Shown: positions 24,291-36,300 of the stretch, in pieces | Numbering within the stretch: position 1 is the first letter of the stretch | Layout of the letters: every line of letters begins with the position of its first letter | Source: Sipunculus nudus | Lineage: Eukaryota > Annelida > Sipuncula > Golfingiida > Sipunculidae | Direction: 5' to 3' | DNA: 64,000 bases | Assembly: GCA_026874595.1 (NCBI GenBank) | Contig: CM049306.1 | Coordinates: forward strand, 87,559,142-87,623,141 | The notes under the pieces: model-generated | The model's database searches: none | Seen by the model: only the letters and a program-made list of their open reading frames with translations | Told to the model about the DNA's origin: nothing | Made by a program: the position numbers and the translations under genes

Positions 24291-25828
24291 TTTTTTTTTG
24301 CTCGGCTGACTGCAAGTCAACGAGGTATAGGAATGGCGCTTTTTCCGCCCGTTGGCAGGGCACAAAATAACTGCTGGTCCTAGAAATTCTTAGTGAACAT
24401 CCAGGGAGGTCAATAAAAAATCTCCTTGGAAACCTGAAATTAGGTCACTGCGACCTATATCCTCTGAGCTATGGGGCATGAAATACCCCCCCCCCCCCCC
24501 CCCCAAAAAAAAATAATAATAAAAAATGTGATACAAAACCTCCAATATCTTTATAATTAATGCATGGGTTGTCATGAATCTTGCCTTGAATATTGACCAT
24601 GACTAGTTTTGGAAGTTCCCGAATCCTGTATTTTTTCCTATTTTAATGAATATTTTTCTATTTTTTAACTATAAAATGACAACAATCATGTCAGTTTCTC
24701 AGCTGTGATTACATCTAGTGTCCGAAAACCTGGTGTGTTTATTGATCAAAAGTAGAAGCCCTATATCACCCTGTCTGTCTGTCTGTCTGTCTGTTTAGCT
24801 GTCTGTCTGTCCATCCGTCAATCCACACAAATTTGTTTCAAGATGATAACTCCAGGTTGGATTGACACATGCATTTCAAAACTGACTCGCACATAGCCCA
24901 CCACTAAAGCAAGAACTTGTATAATTTTGGGGTCACGAGGTCAAGGTTACAGGACTCGCTTATTTAAAAAGATTATGGCTGCTTTTTAAGCCAATCATTT
25001 CATCCCAAACTTTCCATTTAGCTGACTTACTAGTATGGGAAAAGACCATAAATGAATTTGAGGTCACAAGGGCAAAGGTCAAGGTCACAAAGGCCATCTT
25101 TTCACAAATTAGTTTCCAGATGATTACTCCAGTTTAGTTTGACATATTGGTTTCAAACTTAACTTATATATGGCCCACCACATAAGTAAGATATATGTCG
25201 TTTTTTGGGTCCAAAGGTCAAGGTCACAGGACCCATTTCTTTAAAAAGAATGCGTATGCATTAGAAGCCAAACTTTTCTTCGCAAACCTTCCATCTTCAA
25301 GATATTGCTAACCTGCAAATAGGGGAAGATTCTGTTCGTTTGTTTGGGTCATAGGGTCAAAGGTCAAAGTCACAGGGCCAATCCATTCACAAATTAGTTT
25401 ATGGATGATAATTCTGCTTTGAAAAGACAGACTGGCTCCAAACTTGATTTAATAATGACCTACCACTTTAGTATTTTCAGGGTCCAGAGATCAAAGTTGA
25501 AGGTCACAGGTGTCACATCTTGAAAAAAAATGTGTGGATGCACTGTAAATTAAACTTTTATCCCGAACCTTCCCTCTTTCACACATAGCTAACCTGCCTA
25601 AAGCGAGGAAACCTGTAGATTTTGAGGTTACCTGGATGGAGGTCAAGGTCACTTTTCAAAAGATTGTTACAATAATCTTAATGCTGCAAGTTCAAGGATA
25701 TTAAGTTCAAAGATTTTTTTGGTCACAGGGTCATTGGTTAAGGTCACAGGACTGTCATTCTGAAAAATTTCTTTTAAAATATCCTTATAGACAAATTCAG
25801 CTGAGCGTCGAGACCCATGGGTCCCTAG
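24291..25828 (+). mobile_element. HINE-like element, old divergent relative of family I
   Basis: The start TTTTTGCTCGGCTGACTGCA and the end CAGCTGAGCGTCGAGACCCA then TGGGTCCCTAG match the family I termini with several changes. Inside are (GTCT)n at about 24774-24795 and degenerate units spaced about 140 bp. Each unit has an AAGGTCAAGGTCACAGG-type block (near 24940, 25070, 25210, 25355, 25500, 25640, 25740). Confidence 0.75.
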
Positions 25829-26740
25829 TTTTTCAGAATGATTAAGCGTGTCACTGAATAAAACCCACTAAATGACATCTCCTGAAATATCCCATCGAGG
25901 ACTCACCTGGTTCAGTTAAAGCTTGAGCTCTCTGTGTCATATATTTATATATTGACCTGAATTAACATATTTGTGACCTTGAACTTTGACCTATTGAACC
26001 GAAAAAAATATGGATGCAATCGTTTAAATCAAACTGGAGTTATCATACGGAATTAATTTGTTGACGGACAGACGGATGGCATGCAATGTGCTTGTCAGAG
26101 GCACCCGCTTTTTTCAAGCGGTCACCTAATCATATATAGAATTTGTCTGCGTTGATCTCTTGATAAATTGTAACAATGTATGATTACACAACATTTAAAT
26201 ATGATTTTTTAAAATATTTTTAACAAAAAATATTTTGTGAGGACCCTGTGAACTTACGGATCCTACAATTTGGGATTGGATCAAATGCTGTTCATGCATG
26301 CAGTTTCCAGGGTTGATGTAAAACCAAGTTCGGTACAAGAAGTTTAACCATTCACACATCTTTGTATTGAGTACAATTACTGCCGTGACCAATAACGGCA
26401 CCAACGATGGCCATGACAGAGAATATCAAAATCATGGCACGGCACTTTATATTTACCACGACGTTTAAACAAATGATAATGCAATTTCCCCTGTTTAGGC
26501 CTATATATATTCAGGTTTTTGCCAAACCACCGTCTGGTCCGTAGCAGAACTGAACGTTTGTAGTCCTTAGTCCCCTGAATTGCCTCTGTCCAACCTTTGG
26601 ACATGTTTAAGCGATGTTCCAAGCAAAGAGCTAGACAATAAACATTCACACATACTTTACAACAATGTCAATATTAAAATAGTCCTGCGTAATATGTCCA
26701 CTTGAACGGATGCGGCTGTAAACCTGCCAAGAAATAAGAA

Positions 26741-26833
<93 letters not shown>

Positions 26834-27917
26834 ATTTGACAGATGCGGACTACGATCTGGCATAAGGCTGAATATACATTTTACCAAGCGGATAATATAA
26901 GGAGGTGTTTAGGGAAATGTATTTGGAAACGTTTGGAAACGAGTCCCGTTTGATAAGCTGAAAGACCTGAAAACTACACTGACAAACGTTCACATATGGA
27001 CACGCGTTTCCGCGCGCGCAAGCGTATATATACACACACATCACGTGACCGCGTCTCCTGCTAATCTGAACCAAAATAGGCCTGCGTGTTCAACTTTTTT
27101 CAATATTTAACAAATTTCCCATTTTATTTTCTAGGTTTTTCAGTGTCTTTGAAAAACCTAGAAAAAGGATATAAATGTGAATTTTCAGTATTTTATCGCT
27201 TGCCTACTGAACACACCTTTTCTATATGTCCGGTCCTCTCATATTTTCAGTTTTTATTCTCCATTTTCAAGTACAGTTTACAAAAAAATGAGATTTTTAT
27301 TAATCAGCTAAATTAAAACACTTCCTTGAAAACATTTTATATTTTAAAAGATTATGGCATCTCTTTGACAATGATTTGGGAATTCCAGGAACACCTAAAT
27401 AGTAACAATCAGGGGCTGATTTAGAGGAGGAACCATTTCTTCCCATAATCGTTAAATGTATCCTTTTAAGGATACTTTATCGGACTTAATAAGCGCCATT
27501 TCCCTAATATGCGCCCACTGACGATGTTATTTTCATGACAAACTGTGTATTGTTAGCTATCCAAATAGTACACGTCAGGTCTGTCCCATATTCTTGTACA
27601 AATGAAGACAACGGATACAAGCTTCGAACCTGAGGTCGTTGGGTGAAGGATACTAGTACATATCGCTAGCATGGTATATTTGACGAAGTTGGACAAATTA
27701 AGGCCGCCACTCTGATGAGTTAGAGGAAACGGTCTTTGTAGATTGAAAACTTCACATACTCAAAAGTTAAGATGCTTGCGGCACTCATTAAGGACGATTT
27801 TATATGGTATATATTATATATACGGTTCTATACTTGTGTACATATAAGATTATCCTTAATGTGATCTTCTAAATGAAATATATTCCCAGATATATGTAAA
27901 AAGGTAAAGGATAATGT
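25829..27917. other. Intergenic region with TA microsatellite and short hairpin
   Basis: A (TA)n run spans about 26746-26831. A perfect 12-bp-arm hairpin lies at 27131-27161. A CpG-rich patch with CACGTG is at about 27000-27060. No exon is recognised. Confidence 0.55.
26746..26831. repeat. (TA)n microsatellite
   Basis: An uninterrupted alternating TA tract of about 85 bp. Confidence 0.95.
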
Positions 27918-28246
27918 TTTTATAGTCTGATATCACCGACGATGTCAGTCTCATCCGACTTTGCCTTCCTGGTCCTCCGGGCCTGTTCCTTCTTGTAGCT
28001 TTTCTCGGCTCCCTGGGGAGCATACAAACCCAAGCTGCCATATCAGGCGCAAGAGGGTTATTCGTTCTACATTTGCCTCCCTCCCCCGACTAGTACCCAT
28101 TCACTCCTGGGTCGAGAGAGCGCACCCTTGTGGTAAAGACTTTGCCTAAGAGTCTTATCGCAGACGGCGGTCAGAACGGGACGCGAACCCAAGACCCTGC
28201 GGTCACAAGTCCAGCGCCCTATCCATTATACGCCACCATGCTCCAC
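27918..28246 (-). mobile_element. tRNA-derived SINE, copy 2
   Basis: Read on the - strand it starts GTGGAGCATGGTGGCGTATA then ATGGATAGGGCGCTGGAC (A box). It continues with GGGTTCGCGTCCC, a good B-box-like word, and ends GGTGATATCAGACTATAAAA. It is homologous to 7555-7852 but clearly diverged. Its B box is better preserved than in copy 1. Confidence 0.82.
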
Positions 28247-28380
28247 AAATACAAATATTGATACAAGGGCAAAGTTGATCTGAGGTACGTCCATTCTGAC
28301 GGCGTCTTCGGGGGACAAGGGTAACAGGGAAATTTATGCCTGATTTTAGGATGAAATACAAACATTGATTAGAGGGTTAA

Positions 28381-30604
28381 CAAGGGACGCATGGGTCACG
28401 GCGCTCAGCTGATCGTGATTGGACTATAAATGTTTCTCCACTGTGATACTATATCGAGTCGATAAAGCTTATGAATATCATGTACATGTTGGGCTATTAT
28501 AAAGGAATGTAATGTAATATGTGAGTAAATGATAAATGAAATTACCTGACTGATGGATTAATAGAGTCAAATAAAGTGGTTTATTTTTTATTTATTTAGG
28601 AGGGGTTGAAAATTGTGATATATTTGAGCAAATATGAATGCAATGACAGCAGTAATAAGCAGTAGTAGATGATAAGGCTATTTGTTGAAGGATCTAAAGT
28701 GTATGGTAGTCTGCAAGCGTTCAATTTGACAGATATGATGTTATGATTAACTATGATGAAGTGATTTATGAATATGTGACTGTATGACACAATATCTCTT
28801 TAGTCTTGACAAGGTACATTATTGTGATGCCCACTATGTCTAAATATTACACAATATTGACATAATTTCTGGCATGTACATAGGTACCTATGGACGAATA
28901 GTTATACAAAATATTAAAGTATGAATATATCTGATTCATCTTGTTCTTGCTTACTGAGGCTGACTTTGGGATGGGGTTCGGAGAAGGGAAAAGTGAGGGC
29001 AGCACGAAGGTGGATGTAGAAATATTCTATTGTAATGTTTTTCATTTATATAAGAATATGAAAAGCTAAGAGGAAAGGGGCCCTCCTACTTGGTTATAGT
29101 AAAGTTCTAAATATATGATTGCAAACTAATACTCTGACAAGACTGTCATGAAGAAAAACAGTAAAAGTTTTGAGATACTGTGTTGCATACGAAAATTTAC
29201 AGATGGACAGGCAAGTGGACAGAATGGACTAATACCTTTATTTCACTTTCAAGAGAATAATGCATTTAAGTTCATATATAATCCTATTTTTTTAAGCAGA
29301 TCCACTTTTTCCATTAAGAAGCTTTTATCTGTATCATTTTTTTATTTACAGGTTTATAAATTTTTAATTAAAAAACCTGAAAATATAAGTTAAAATATTA
29401 GAATTGTTGCAAAAGTTGCAATCATTATATATACAGAGTGAAAAACATTGGGTCATATTATGCATACACATATATTTTATTATTTTTAAATCATAAATGT
29501 TTTAACTGATTTTAAAAGAAAATAATGCCACAACATGGCATCTACAAGAATATTCCTTGAATCACTATTAAAAAGTTTTGCATATTGGAGTTTTCAGGAC
29601 ATGCTTAATTTTATTCACCAAAATAAAATAAAAGTAAATTTGACAAAATAAAACATCTTTTCAAATAAAGTATACACACTGTTGGTTGAATGAGGGACAA
29701 ACAATATCATTGTGCTAATTACTATCCCAGTTTTAATTAATTACTGGAATTAATAGTCAATTTCACACCTGGTGAAGTTTTTACTCTTCTGAAGTAAGGA
29801 ATTACTTATCTCATGAACATCCAGACTTTCACAGCAATACACCACTTTGTGGACACAATTAAATGTACACTTTAATCATTGTAACCCTGGTGGTTCAATA
29901 TAAAATCTAAAATGTAGCATGTCCAAGAATAAAATAAAATACAGAAAAATTATAACATTCATCTAGTTTATGCACCAGATGGGGGGGGGGGGGGGGGATG
30001 AGTGCAGGGCGAGGGGAAGCCTGCTAGTAGTGGCCAAGCTGGGCCAAGGTAAGCTGCCTGGGGTGGGTTATATAATGCAAGTGAAGGCTGTACTACTAGG
30101 TGGGCTAGATGTAAACAACACTTGACATGGTGTGTGAAAACATGAATAAAAGCTATTCATTCCAATCAATTTCTTTTGAAAGTTCAGATTTTAAAAGATT
30201 AAATCCTTATGCATATATGCTGGGAAAATTAAATCAACAGTGCCAAAGTTGGACAAAATTTAAGGTATTGTTTTTTATTTATGCTAATAACTTGAAAAAT
30301 TTGCAAAATTCAGATCTAATTTTGGGTAAACAATTGAATTATGATTAAATAAAGTTATATTCCTGAAAAAAGGTCTTTAGGTTCAGCAATTCTCATGTGA
30401 GTATATATCCTGATTTTTTAAAAAATTGCATTATGTTTTGGCCCATAACTTCAAAATAATACTCAATACTGACCTAATTTTTGGTATGTTCATAGAAAAT
30501 GTATAAAAGAATGGGAATACTAAATACGATCAAAAACAGATCAGTGGTTTTGATATTAGGCTGCCTTGAAGTGTAACAATGGCTTTTTTTTATGGGAAAC
30601 AGAG
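28381..30604 (-). mobile_element. HINE-like family I, copy G (poly-C subtype), inverted, 5'-truncated
   Basis: Its 3' end is at the left (CAAGGGACGCATGGGTCACG). The sequence runs as the reverse complement of copy A, with the G run at about 29981-29998, up to 30604. There copy H begins head to head. The 5' hairpin and (GTCC)n of copy G are missing. Confidence 0.85.
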
Positions 30605-33202
30605 TTTTTAGCTCAGCTGACTATAAGTCATCTGAGCTATAGTCGTGATCCATTGTCCGTCGTCCGTCCGTCTGTCTAGACGTCCGTCCGTCCGTCCGTA
30701 GATGTGGCACGTTTTGAAACCGTAAGACCTAGGAATCCAAAATTCAGCATAATGTTAGATGTCCCCAAGATCTCCTACCAAGCCGAAAACTGGGTCTTTG
30801 CGACTTCATTCCTTTGAGAAATTAAGGAAAAACCTCAATTTTTTATTAAAAACCTATTTTCACACTTCAGGACTGCCTAATATCAAAACCACTCATCTGT
30901 TTTTCCTCATATTTCCCATAAATAATCCTCTATATAATTCCTATGTACATGCCAGAAATTAGGTCTGTATTATATAATTTAAGAAAGTTATGGGCCCAAA
31001 CATAATGCATTTTGTAAATAATCAGGAAAGAAATTTTATCTTTTAACACAAAACTTGTTAAAGCTAAGCACTTTTTTTCCAGTAATATTACTTTTATTAA
31101 TCAAAATTAAATTGTATACCCAAAATTAGATCATTATCTTTTAAATTTTTTAAAATATTAGCAAAAATAAAAAATTGGTACCTTAAATTTTGCCCAAATT
31201 TGACCATGGCACGTTTTTTTTGCTGTAACTGCTGTGGATTTAATTTTCACAGCATGTTTTTGTTACCATTTCAACTGTTAACACCAAAAATTTGAAACCA
31301 GTTGATCAAAAACTGTAGATTTTATTCAAGTTTTCAAGCACTATGTCACATATTGCTAGTGTTATGCAGTTTGCTAGAGCTCAGCTCCCGAGCTTCAGCT
31401 CTAAGTTCCTTAAATTTGGCATACAGTTAGATTTCTCCAAAATCCCCTACCATGCCAAGAATTTGGTCACTAGGACCTAATTCCTTCGAGATATCAATGA
31501 AAAACTTCATTTTTCCATTAAAAACTCATTGTTACACTTTAAGACTGCCTAATATCAAAACCACTGATCTGACTTTGATCATATATAATATACATATTTT
31601 TCTATACATTCGCTATGCACATGCCAGAAATGATGTCAGTATTGTGTATTTTTTTTAGGTTATGGGCCGAAACATAATGCACTTTGTAAAAAATCAAGAA
31701 ATATATTTACTCCCTTAACAAGGGCATTGCTGAAGCTAGAGATTTTATTGTCAGGGATGTAACATTATTTAATCAAGATTCAATTGAATACCCAAAATTA
31801 GTTCTGAATTTTTCAAATTTTATAAGTTATTAGTATAAATATAAAATTAGTACCTTAAATTTTGCCCAACTGTGACCATGGCACGTTTGTTTCCTGAGAG
31901 CACTGTTGATATAATTTTCATATCATGCACACATAAGGATTTCAGCTTTTTAGTTTAGAAAGCTGAAAGAAATTGGCCAAATATTGTAGCTTTTATTAAT
32001 GTTTTTTATGAGACCCTGTCAGACTTTGGCTCTCTCCAGCCCCTCTTGAGTCACCTGTATGTTGACCTTGTTGACCTTTCATCAAATTATGCACGCTTGA
32101 GGCGAGAATCCAGGCAGCTTATGGCCAGCCACAGTTGATCCAGGTGTCCAACCCAACTCATCTAGTAGTTTTAACCAACAACATAACAATAAACAATAAA
32201 TTAATAAATTTTTCTTGGTTTTTAATAACAAATTAAAGAAAAATAGAAAAGGAATTTGTTAGTTTATAATAACAGGAAATTAACTTGCAGTTACTGATGA
32301 TATAAGAATCTTGTATCGATGGGTAGAATGTCACATATTCCAAATAACACCATGCAGTCACCTATGGCATTTTTCAGTTCATTTTTAATGATAAAGAAGT
32401 AAATCATATTATTCATTACTAATCATTAGGGATTATATGAAGGAAATTAATGATAGACAAAGATGCAGTTGATAATATTAATCTAGATTCCTACTGTGTC
32501 TAGTGTGTACATTGATGTGAAATTAGTCCAAAATGAATTTTTTACAGTTATTTTTTAATATAAATAAAAGCCATAAAACCAGGTACTTATGATCATTATT
32601 TAAATGTGTGAATTTTGTATATTCTGGATTCTCAAAATCATTGTTTGGTGAAAACTGAATAAATACCATAAATACTTTGTAATTGTATTAAATATGAATA
32701 TGATTATGTACTCCATTATAAAATTTCTTGCAGAAAGAATGGGAATTCAGGTAAAAATGAAAGTATATGAATACTCGTGCAAATACTTTCAAAATGTATT
32801 CATGAATGCATTCATGAATATATTCTTTAATATTATTTTAATAATCATATCAGTTATATTTCATTTTAAAAAATCATATGATTCTCTTATTATTTTTAAT
32901 AAAATATATATTTGGGACAATATTTGTAATTTTTTTAATAAATAGTTAAACTCTTATATTATATGTTCTGCTAATAAGTTATATGGCCAAGTCAAAATCT
33001 GTGTGACAATAGCACTCCATTTGTTAATAAAATAAATGAAATCAATCCTCTTCCCTGTCTCCAAAGATACTATCAAAATCATACATACAACTCATAATAC
33101 ATCTTACATTTATTACTACACAAAACCAGCATGTGCCTCATTTCTAAAAAATATTTTTCTATCATATATAACAGCTGAGCGTCGTGACCCATAGGTCCCT
33201 TG
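30605..33202 (+). mobile_element. HINE-like family I, copy H
   Basis: It is complete: TTTTTAGCTCAGCTGACTAT with (GTCC)n interrupted by TCTAGAC, the two internal units, and the 3' end CAGCTGAGCGTCGTGACCCA then TAGGTCCCTTG. It is closest to copy B. Confidence 0.85.
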
Positions 33203-34129
33203 TTTTCCTTAATATCTCGAAGGAACAAAGTCCTAATGACCCAATTTTTGGTATGGTAGGAGATTTTGGGGACATCTAAAATTATGTCAACAGCCTGGGG
33301 AGCATAGAGATGTGCACTGAATGACCTACAGTCATCAAAGTGGACTGCTTGACAATGTAAGGGAATACAACAAGAGCCTCCAAAAAAATTCAATAACTAG
33401 CCTAATTTTGCAGCTTTTATTTTCGAATTTCAGATTTTAACAGATTAAATCCTTATGTATACATGGTGTGAAAATTAAATCCACGGTACTTACAGGAAAA
33501 AAACGTGCCATGGCCAAAGTTGGGCAAAATTTAAGGTACCAATTTTATATTTTTGCCAATATTTAAAAAAATTTAACAGATTTTGATCTAATTTTTGGTA
33601 TACAATTAAATTTTGATTAATTAAAGTTGTATTACTGGAAAAAAGTCCCTACCTTTAATATTTTGGGTCTTAAGTGACAAAATATCTTCCTGATTTTTTT
33701 ACAAAGTGCATTATGTTTGGGCCAATAACTTTTTTAAATTATATAATACTGACTAAATATCTGGCATGTACATAGGAACTATATAGAGGAATATTTATGG
33801 TAAATATGAAGAAAACCAGATGAGTGGTTTTGATATTAGGCAGTCCTGAAGTGTGAAAATAGATTTCTAATAAAAAATTGAGGTTTTTCCTTAATATCTC
33901 AAAGGAACAAGGTCCTATTGACCCAATTTTTGGCATGGTAGGAGATTATGGGGACATCTAACTGTATGCCGAAATTCAGATTCGTTGGTCCAACGGTGTC
34001 GAAACGTGCCAGTCTTACGGACGGACATCCAGACGGACAGACGGACGGACGGACGGATGGACAGACAGACGGACGGACAATGGACCATGACTACAGCTCA
34101 GATGACTTACAGTCAGCTGAGCTAAAAAA
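33203..34129 (-). mobile_element. HINE-like family I fragment(s), inverted, 5' end only
   Basis: The right end is the inverted 5' terminus, with a (GGAC)n/(AGAC)n tract at about 34017-34078 and CAGCTGAGCTAAAAA. From 33880 leftward to about 33480 it matches the first internal unit. A separate scrap at 33203-33290 matches the same unit of the poly-C subtype. Sequence at 33290-33410 is unassigned. Confidence 0.75.
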
Positions 34130-34354
34130 CCTGACATTCCCCCCCCCCCCCCGAACTAATATTCTATACCTTTTATACACTTTAATACTTATTTCAATGT
34201 GCAGACTTTTAAGGATATATGAATCGATTTCAGCTCAATTTGTCAATGGAAGTAACCCACTGATTCAAGCAAACTGTAAGCCTGCCACCGATGAAGTATA
34301 AAGTGTCATCTCTGCTCATGTCCCCATCCCCCATAGCAACATAAGAAATAGAGA

Positions 34355-36081
34355 TTCTCAACCTATTTATCACAGTTTATTATCATGAAATAATTGACCA
34401 TCATATACACAGTCCAATTTGATCAAATGAATAAATCATGAAATTACAACTTAAATGAACATACCCTGCTGATAAAATATCTGTGAGAGAATAATAAATT
34501 CTGAAGTAGGGAACACTAAAACTAAATGCAAAAAAAAAAAAGAAATGTCAGCTGCAAACAAATTTTACTATATATATCTGAATAAATAAACAGCATATGC
34601 GAGTTGCTCAGAAGCAGACAGCTAAACAATTAAAAAAAGTTTGCAAAAACCACAGACAATGTGAACATAAAATCAATGTGATAAAAGGTATTTTCCCCCA
34701 AGAAAAATATTGTATATAGCACAGCCTTGAACACAAATGCCGTCAGATCAGTTTTCTTTTAACATGCTAAGCATGGTCAAAATGAAGTGATTCAGAGATG
34801 ATGCTTTTCCTTTTACATTATAAAAATTCTTTCAGTGTAAAAAAACACTCTAAAACTGCATTCTACTTCTGGCTTCTCTGACTAGTGTAGACCTGTGTCC
34901 AAAGGGTCACATACTTCCACTCCGTAAAAGACAGGTGGCAGTCATCAGGATGTGGCATCCCATAATATGGGTGCCAGCTCAGGTACCGATATATAAGAAT
35001 AACATGTACCGGTAATAGAAAATGGAGGCAGTTTTGCAATTGCATAGAACACAATATGGGGATAAGCTATTTACCTGTATACCTACTAAATATAGATACA
35101 TGAATGAACACACTACTCTGTTGGCATATACAATGGTCTTTTTTGTTATTTCAACACATACACACACAGGAAACTTTTCATTCTATTTATCCTGATCACA
35201 ACCACATCAAAACACCTAATATTCCATTCCAAGGGTTTGTCTGTTGTCTATATAAATAGATCTTGTTTGACAAATGAATAGATCATATCATACTACTGCA
35301 CACATTTTAATTTTTTTTTTATTTTTCAGATAAAGATTGTAATGTATGACCTATACCCACACATAAACTACAAACACAAAAATTTGCATATGTTGTGGAA
35401 ACATTTCACACAAATTGGCATGCCTTATTTAATACACATCTAAAAATATCCAAGTATAAATCTCAGCCACATCACCATCCTACCTGTTTTATAAATAGCA
35501 CAACTATTACAAATGTCATCATTCCATTTTGTAAAACCAATTTCCTCTACCATATATACTACACAGATAAAACTTTCCACTTCATTCAAAAGATAGGACT
35601 ATTTACAGATCAACGCATTCATAATTAACCAAAAGCTGTCATTACAAAACTAATGGAATGTACACTATAAGAGGATAATTGTTTTTTGGTCTGTGAAGTT
35701 CATGCTTTATAAAACTATGTAAGTTGGATCCTAACCCAAGAGATTCAATAAAGGTTAGTAAAATTCTCAACTCAGGGACTTACACTGTATGTAGCTGTAG
35801 CCTTTGATCATATCACAAGTCTAGATTGCCTGTCAGTGTGGTCATGTGACAACTCCTGAGTTGTCAGGCACGCCAGTCTGCTGATAATGACTGTGTGATG
35901 CGGTAGAAAGCTACAGCTACATACAATGTAAGTCACCCGTAAGTCCCCGAGTTGAGAATTTTACTAACCATTACTCAGGCATTATGTATATATTTAAGTT
36001 TACAGTCCAGGCCTGGAGAGTTAAATGATAATGAAGTGATGATTTGAAAAGAAATTGCAAAAGAAATCCTACATATGTAAT
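34355..36081 (-). other. bmb: Brambleberry-family gene, 3'UTR (inferred)
   Basis: No coding signal is seen after the stop. A minus-strand AATAAA at 34381-34376 is a possible poly(A) signal, but others exist. The stretch includes the foldback MITE at 35753-35969. Confidence 0.45.
35753..35969. mobile_element. Foldback MITE in the 3'UTR of the brambleberry-family gene
   Basis: The left arm starts GGTTAGTAAAATTCTCAACT and runs to GTATGTAGCTGTAGC (35801). The right arm (35910-35969) is its reverse complement with a few changes and an 11-base insertion (GGGTGACTTAC). Arms of about 49 and 60 bp flank a loop of about 108 bp. It has no ORF. Confidence 0.85.
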
Positions 36082-36300
36082 TCAAGATTCATCATCATCT
36101 GAAGAGAACAGAACTCCTCGATTTTCAGGCACTTCTTTTGACTGATCTAGCTTAGACCTAGTCAGGTAACGATTGAGGGCAGCCATCTTTGCTAAGTTTT
36201 TGGCAAACTCCCTTGGACTTTCTGCTAACACTACTGGATTCTCCTTGACAACTTTTGTTCGCTGGCGCAGGTTGTAACGGTGGCCCCCTGGTGTCTGTAT
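36082..36300 (-). CDS. bmb: Brambleberry-family exon 6 with stop
   Basis: The acceptor is atgtttccag. It encodes IQTPGGHRYNLRQRTKVVKE through SKEVPENRGVLFSSDDDES, then TGA. YNLRQRTK is a short motif I recall from nuclear-envelope proteins of this and other families. Confidence 0.88.
   Translation of the reverse strand: MQTPGGHRYNLRQRTKVVKENPVVLAESPREFAKNLAKMAALNRYLTRSKLDQSKEVPENRGVLFSSDDDES

Noticed and set aside
27086-27316. 76-residue ORF MFNFFQYLTNFPFYFLGF...
   Set aside because: AT-rich, Phe/Tyr/Leu-rich composition typical of random frames here. It spans a short hairpin, and no splice or start context supports it.
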